This document shows positions 14,826-18,236 of a DNA stretch of 18,236 bases, piece by piece (positions within the stretch are counted from its first letter, which is position 1; every line of letters starts with the position of its first letter). This DNA comes from Treponema sp. (GTDB lineage: Bacteria; Spirochaetota; Spirochaetia; Treponematales; Breznakiellaceae): contig WQXC01000015.1 in assembly GCA_009785045.1 (NCBI GenBank), positions 1 to 18,236 of the forward strand, written 5' to 3'. The position numbers and the translations under genes were made by a program. Below the pieces are notes generated by a model. That model searched no databases. It saw only the letters and a list, made by a program, of their open reading frames with translations, and was not told the origin of the DNA.

Positions 14826-16501
14826 TTCTTAATTATCATTCCGTCCCAGGGATACAGACAGCCGTAACTTCTCTCGCCTGATGCGCTAGTTATAAATGTT
14901 CCGGAAAAAAGACCCTCAAGTTTCTTTGGAAACCTTACCATGTAAGATGAAAAATTCAACGCAACGATGTACTGCTCCTGCTCTAGCCTGCGCTGATAAA
15001 TCATAATACGATTATCCGCGTAAACAGGTATGAACTCTCCGTGAATAAGACAATTATTGTTTTTGCGAATTGTTATCATCTTTTTATAAAAATTTAAAAC
15101 AGAATCTGCATCTTCTTTTTGGGAGGCGCGATTAATAAACCTGTAGTTTTTATTTACACGCAGCCAGGGTTTTCCGTCGGTAAAGCCTGCGTTTGGAGTT
15201 TTATCCCACTGCATTGGGGTGCGAGCATTATCGCGGGAACTTGCTTTTATCCATTTCCAGCGAAGGGATTTTGGAATGAAAAACTTTTTCATTAATTTAT
15301 CTAAACCATGGCTTTCTACATCATTAACTTCATCAAGACTCTTAAAATCAAAATTGGTCATGCCGATTTCCTGTCCCTGAAAAATAAAGGGAGTACCGCG
15401 AAGAGTCAACTGAAACAAAGCCAGCATTTTAGCGCTGTTCAGCCAAAATCCTCCGCGTTTTCCGCTTTTAGCGCAGTCAATTTCTGCAGCGCCAAAGTGA
15501 GAAACAATACGGCTCTGGTCATGATTTTCCAGATATATGGCATTCCAGTCCAGACCCTGCTGCCACTTGGTAATTACATCGAGCAATTTACGGGCGCGGA
15601 ATTTTTTGGGAACAAAACGCGCAATGCGGCGGTCAACTTCCAGATGATCAAAAAAGAAAAGCATATTTAATTCTTTGCGGCTTTCGTCGCTCAAAAGTTT
15701 TGCATCCTCCAGATCAACAAAAACAGTTTCGCCCACAGTAAAACAATCGTACTTATCCAGAACATCACGGCGAAGTTCCTGCAGCACTGCGTGATTTCCT
15801 TCCTGTGATTTGTAATGTTCCAACCCCTGAACAGTTTTGCTCTTTTTGCCGTCTTCAAGACTTGTCTTGTAAATAATATTGATAACATCGCAGCGGAAAC
15901 CGGCAGCTCCCTTATTGAGCCAAAAGCGAAGAATGTTTTTAACTTCTTCTATTACTTTTGGGTTCTTGTAATTTAAGTCCGGCTGTTTCTTGTCAAAAAG
16001 GTGCAGATAATACTCACCGCTTTGCTCGTCAAATTCCCAGGTATCGCCAGCAAAAAAACCAGTCCAGTTATTGGGAGGCTTTATTCGCCCGCGGCTGCCG
16101 GTTTTTCCCGGGAGCCAGATATAGTAATCGCGGTACGGGCTTTGCGGGTCGCGGCTTTTAACAAACCACTCGTGTTCATCGGAAGTATGATTAATAACAA
16201 GATCCATAATAATTCGTATATCCCGCTTTTTTGCTTCTGCAAAAAGCTTTTCCATATCAGCCATTGTCCCGAATTTTGGATCGATTGCGTAATAATCGCT
16301 GATATCATAGCCATTATCCGCATCTGGAGATTTATACACAGGTGAGAGCCAAATAATACCGGCGCCAAGGTCGCTTATTTCGTCAAGGCGGGAGATAATT
16401 CCCGGAATATCGCCAATACCGTCATTTGGGAAAGCTGTTTCCGATGAATCCTGGAAACTACGCGGATAAATCTGATAAACAATATTATTTTTCCACCACA
16501 T
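14822..16501 (-). CDS. GH13 oligo-1,6-glucosidase-like enzyme
   Basis: The 559-residue cytoplasmic alpha-glucosidase has the GH13 (beta/alpha)8 barrel and a C-terminal beta domain. The four conserved regions are all present: MDLVINH (Asp100, His105), GFRCDVIN (nucleophile Asp205), TVGET (acid/base Glu258) and ENHD (Asp328). Val206 after the nucleophile is the residue that, in Bacillus oligo-1,6-glucosidase, favours alpha-1,6 over alpha-1,4 bonds. Isomalto-oligosaccharides or dextran fragments are therefore likely substrates; trehalose-6-phosphate hydrolase or a broader alpha-glucosidase cannot be excluded. The N-terminal calcium-type loop after SFQDS carries about five extra residues (around 20-25). 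The ATG at 16501 gives the usual MWWKNNIVYQIYPRSF start but has no Shine-Dalgarno. It is divergent from the sugar symporter by 18 bp. Confidence 0.93.
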   Translation of the reverse strand: MWWKNNIVYQIYPRSFQDSSETAFPNDGIGDIPGIISRLDEISDLGAGIIWLSPVYKSPDADNGYDISDYYAIDPKFGTMADMEKLFAEAKKRDIRIIMDLVINHTSDEHEWFVKSRDPQSPYRDYYIWLPGKTGSRGRIKPPNNWTGFFAGDTWEFDEQSGEYYLHLFDKKQPDLNYKNPKVIEEVKNILRFWLNKGAAGFRCDVINIIYKTSLEDGKKSKTVQGLEHYKSQEGNHAVLQELRRDVLDKYDCFTVGETVFVDLEDAKLLSDESRKELNMLFFFDHLEVDRRIARFVPKKFRARKLLDVITKWQQGLDWNAIYLENHDQSRIVSHFGAAEIDCAKSGKRGGFWLNSAKMLALFQLTLRGTPFIFQGQEIGMTNFDFKSLDEVNDVESHGLDKLMKKFFIPKSLRWKWIKASSRDNARTPMQWDKTPNAGFTDGKPWLRVNKNYRFINRASQKEDADSVLNFYKKMITIRKNNNCLIHGEFIPVYADNRIMIYQRRLEQEQYIVALNFSSYMVRFPKKLEGLFSGTFITSASGERSYGCLYPWDGMIIKN

Positions 16502-16519
16502 ATGTTATAATACACTATT
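16502..16519. promoter_or_regulatory. 18-bp divergent gap with extended -10 promoter
   Basis: The gap carries TGTTATAAT (16503-16511), a perfect extended -10 box (TGn plus TATAAT) for the symporter gene. Transcription would start at about 16517-16520, at or within three bases of its ATG. On the minus strand the same core reads TATTATAA and could serve the glucosidase in the same way. No -35 match and no Shine-Dalgarno are visible on either side. Confidence 0.6.
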
Positions 16520-17896
16520 ATGGAAAATAATTTAATACGCAACCGCGTGACTTTCGGTCTTGGTACAATCGGCAGGGACATGGTTTATGCCATTGTCAGT
16601 ATGTTTTTAATTTTTTATCTTACCGACGTAATTAACCTTTCAACAAGTACGATGTGGTGGATTACAGGTATTATTTTTGCTGCCCGTATCTTTGACGCCT
16701 TAACAGATCCTTTAATGGGCTTTATTGTTGATAATACCCGCTCCCGCTGGGGCAAATTTAAACCCTGGCTTACTGTAGGCGCAATTACATCACCTATTTT
16801 TACTGTCCTTCTTTTTACGGATTTTGGATTACAAGGCAGCGCATATATAATTACTTTTGCGATTTTTTATTTTATGTGGGGTATTAGCTATACAACCCAT
16901 GATATTTCTTTCTGGTCAATGCTCCCTTCATTGAGTATTAATCCAAAAGAACGGGAAAAAATCGGCGCCCTTGCGCGTATCTGCGCAAATGTCGGCTTGT
17001 TTTTTGTGGTTGTCGGTATCGTGCCGATAACAGCGCTGCTGGGACAAAAGTTTGGCTCCCCGCAAAGCGGTTATTTTGTTTTTTCGATTTGTATAACAGT
17101 ATTCATGGCGATGGGGCTATGCATTACAATTTTTGGTGTAAAAGAAACCGGAATTGTTTTAAATAAAAATCAGAGTACTCCTATTCGCGAACTGATTAAT
17201 ATACTGACTAAAAACGACCAACTGCTTTTTACTGCAATTGCTCTTTCGCTTTTTATGATAGGTTATATTACAACGACAAGTTTTGGTCTTTATTATTTTA
17301 AATATGCATATGGCAACGAGGGAATGTTTTCTGTCTTTTCCGCAATTTTAGGAGTGTCGCAATTAACAGGTCTTGCGGTATTCCCGCTGTTCAGCAAAAA
17401 GTTCGATCGCAAAACACTTTATACCGGCGCAATAATTTCGATGACTCTGGGTTACTTACTTTTCTTCTTTGCCCCGGTAACCACAATGCTGTACATCGGT
17501 ATTGCCGGTGTTTTAATCTTTTTTGGTCAGGCTTTTATCCAGCTTTTAATGACCATGTTCCTTGCAGACACAGTTGACTACGGACACTGGAAACTTGGCA
17601 AACGAAACGACAGTATTACTTTTTCAATCCAGCCATTAATTTACAAACTTGGCGGCGCCATTGGCACAGGGATTGTAGCAGCGATAATAATTATTTCCGG
17701 CATTAAAGAAGCCGATTCCGCAGCAGACGTAACACCGGAAGGCTTATTGATGATGAAAGCCGCAATGCTATTATTCCCGCTGTTATGTTTTGCTGGAAGT
17801 TATTTTATCTACCGCATGAAGTTCAAAATTGACAGCAAGTTTTATGCACAGATTTTATCTGACTTACGCGAACGCGGAGAACTGGCAGAGGAATAG
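16520..17896 (+). CDS. GPH-family sugar:cation symporter
   Basis: The 458-residue protein has about 12 membrane segments and belongs to the glycoside-pentoside-hexuronide:cation symporters. Diagnostic is the loop after helix 2, DALTDPLMGFIVDNTRSR, followed by WGKFKPWL (about 54-79). The FADTVDYGHWKLGKRN-like stretch (LADTVDYGHWKLGKRND, about 350) and the terminal LSDLRERGEL are also typical. It would import an alpha-glucoside with a cation, for cleavage by the divergent GH13 enzyme. The specific sugar is not visible in the sequence. There is no ribosome site before ATG 16520, consistent with a leaderless transcript from the extended -10 box. Confidence 0.92.
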   Translation: MENNLIRNRVTFGLGTIGRDMVYAIVSMFLIFYLTDVINLSTSTMWWITGIIFAARIFDALTDPLMGFIVDNTRSRWGKFKPWLTVGAITSPIFTVLLFTDFGLQGSAYIITFAIFYFMWGISYTTHDISFWSMLPSLSINPKEREKIGALARICANVGLFFVVVGIVPITALLGQKFGSPQSGYFVFSICITVFMAMGLCITIFGVKETGIVLNKNQSTPIRELINILTKNDQLLFTAIALSLFMIGYITTTSFGLYYFKYAYGNEGMFSVFSAILGVSQLTGLAVFPLFSKKFDRKTLYTGAIISMTLGYLLFFFAPVTTMLYIGIAGVLIFFGQAFIQLLMTMFLADTVDYGHWKLGKRNDSITFSIQPLIYKLGGAIGTGIVAAIIIISGIKEADSAADVTPEGLLMMKAAMLLFPLLCFAGSYFIYRMKFKIDSKFYAQILSDLRERGELAEE

Positions 17897-17938
17897 GAAG
17901 AAAATAAACGTGAAGTCTTAACATTTGAGTAATTAAAA

Positions 17939-17963
17939 ACCGCTGCCTTTGCATGACAGCGGT
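17939..17963 (-). terminator. Rho-independent terminator of the Rpn-like gene
   Basis: ACCGCTG (17939-17945) and CAGCGGT (17957-17963) form a 7-bp stem with an 11-base loop. On the minus strand the stem is followed by TTTTTAATT, so it ends transcripts of the 17990 gene. On the plus strand no T run follows, so it would end symporter messages only weakly. Confidence 0.75.
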
Positions 17964-17989
17964 CGTTGGTAAGATTAATTATATCTACA

Positions 17990-18236
17990 TTATGATGTTC
18001 TTTTTTTTATAAGTGTTTCTTCTATTTCTTCAATTGGAACCCCTTCTTTTAGAAGAGAGAGAACTTTCTCTGCACCTTTTATCTCACCTATTTCTATGGC
18101 AGTATGGTAGTCCGAGTATTTGTCCATCTCATACATTCTGCGGCTGCGTATACGGGCTTTTTCGTGTTCGTCCTGGCTAATCTCTTGTAATAATGTCGCT
18201 GCCATGTCAATTTCTCCCTTCACCTTAATTATATCA
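17990..18236 (-). CDS. Rpn-family nuclease/transposase-like, 3' part
   Basis: The frame stays open to the window edge, so this is the C-terminal part of a larger gene. A GTG at 18223 and an ATG at 18205 lie in frame but are probably internal. The visible tail has ISQDEHEKARIRSRRMYEMD, then EIGEIKGAEKV and a final LLKEGVPIEEIEETLIKKR helix. This resembles the C-terminal tails of Rpn (PD-(D/E)XK, recombination-promoting nuclease) proteins, which are numerous in treponemes. The nuclease core would lie outside the window. The identity rests on the tail alone. Confidence 0.65.
   Translation of the reverse strand, partial: DIIKVKGEIDMAATLLQEISQDEHEKARIRSRRMYEMDKYSDYHTAIEIGEIKGAEKVLSLLKEGVPIEEIEETLIKKRTS

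Noticed and set aside
16499..16504. CATATG palindrome as an operator between the sugar genes
   Set aside because: It is simply the glucosidase start codon plus adjacent bases and is too short to argue for a binding site.

Overview
The window looks like part of a spirochaete chromosome, most likely a host-associated Treponema or a close relative. I infer this from the overall gene content, the Rpn-type nuclease tail at the right edge, the loose lipobox-type signal peptides and the anaerobic ferredoxin-linked metabolism. There is no rRNA or other taxonomic marker, so the placement is a judgement. I saw no tRNA, rRNA, CRISPR array, complete insertion sequence or phage gene.

Left edge (1-1390): an A-rich, homopolymer-laden stretch with an 8-C and a 15-C run is followed by three small perfect hairpins. 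A gene for a putative lipoprotein with a beta-barrel-like C-terminus comes next; its start codon is doubtful. Next (1391-3909) is a plus-strand operon: a TetR regulator with a promoter and palindromic operator, a CrtI/phytoene-desaturase-type FAD oxidoreductase and an exported DUF2141 protein.

Centre left (3916-9291, minus strand, read right to left): gatC, gatA and gatB, encoding the tRNA-dependent amidotransferase GatCAB, are followed by a translationally coupled PF03773-type permease and an exported DUF362 protein. GatB and GatC look intact. GatA is full length and in frame but has lost two of its three catalytic residues: the nucleophile Ser of DTGGS is Tyr, and the Gly-Ser-rich loop carrying the cis-Ser is three residues short. 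This is the most notable observation in the window, because it predicts a GatCAB without glutaminase activity that may use free ammonia or serve another role.

Centre right (9377-14825, plus strand): a small unrecognised protein is followed by a tight four-gene operon for an OFA-type MFS transporter, both subunits of indolepyruvate:ferredoxin oxidoreductase (iorA, iorB) and a phenylacetate-CoA ligase-like enzyme. Together these could import, activate and reductively carboxylate aryl acetates to make aromatic amino acids. In the other direction they would ferment aromatic amino acids. A perfect 13-bp palindrome precedes the first gene.

Right edge (14822-18236): a GH13 oligo-1,6-glucosidase-like enzyme and a GPH-family sugar:cation symporter are transcribed divergently from an 18-bp gap. 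The gap holds a perfect extended -10 box and neither gene has a Shine-Dalgarno site, which suggests leaderless mRNAs. The two genes form an isomalto-oligosaccharide or similar alpha-glucoside uptake and cleavage pair. The window ends in the 3' part of an Rpn-family gene with its own terminator.
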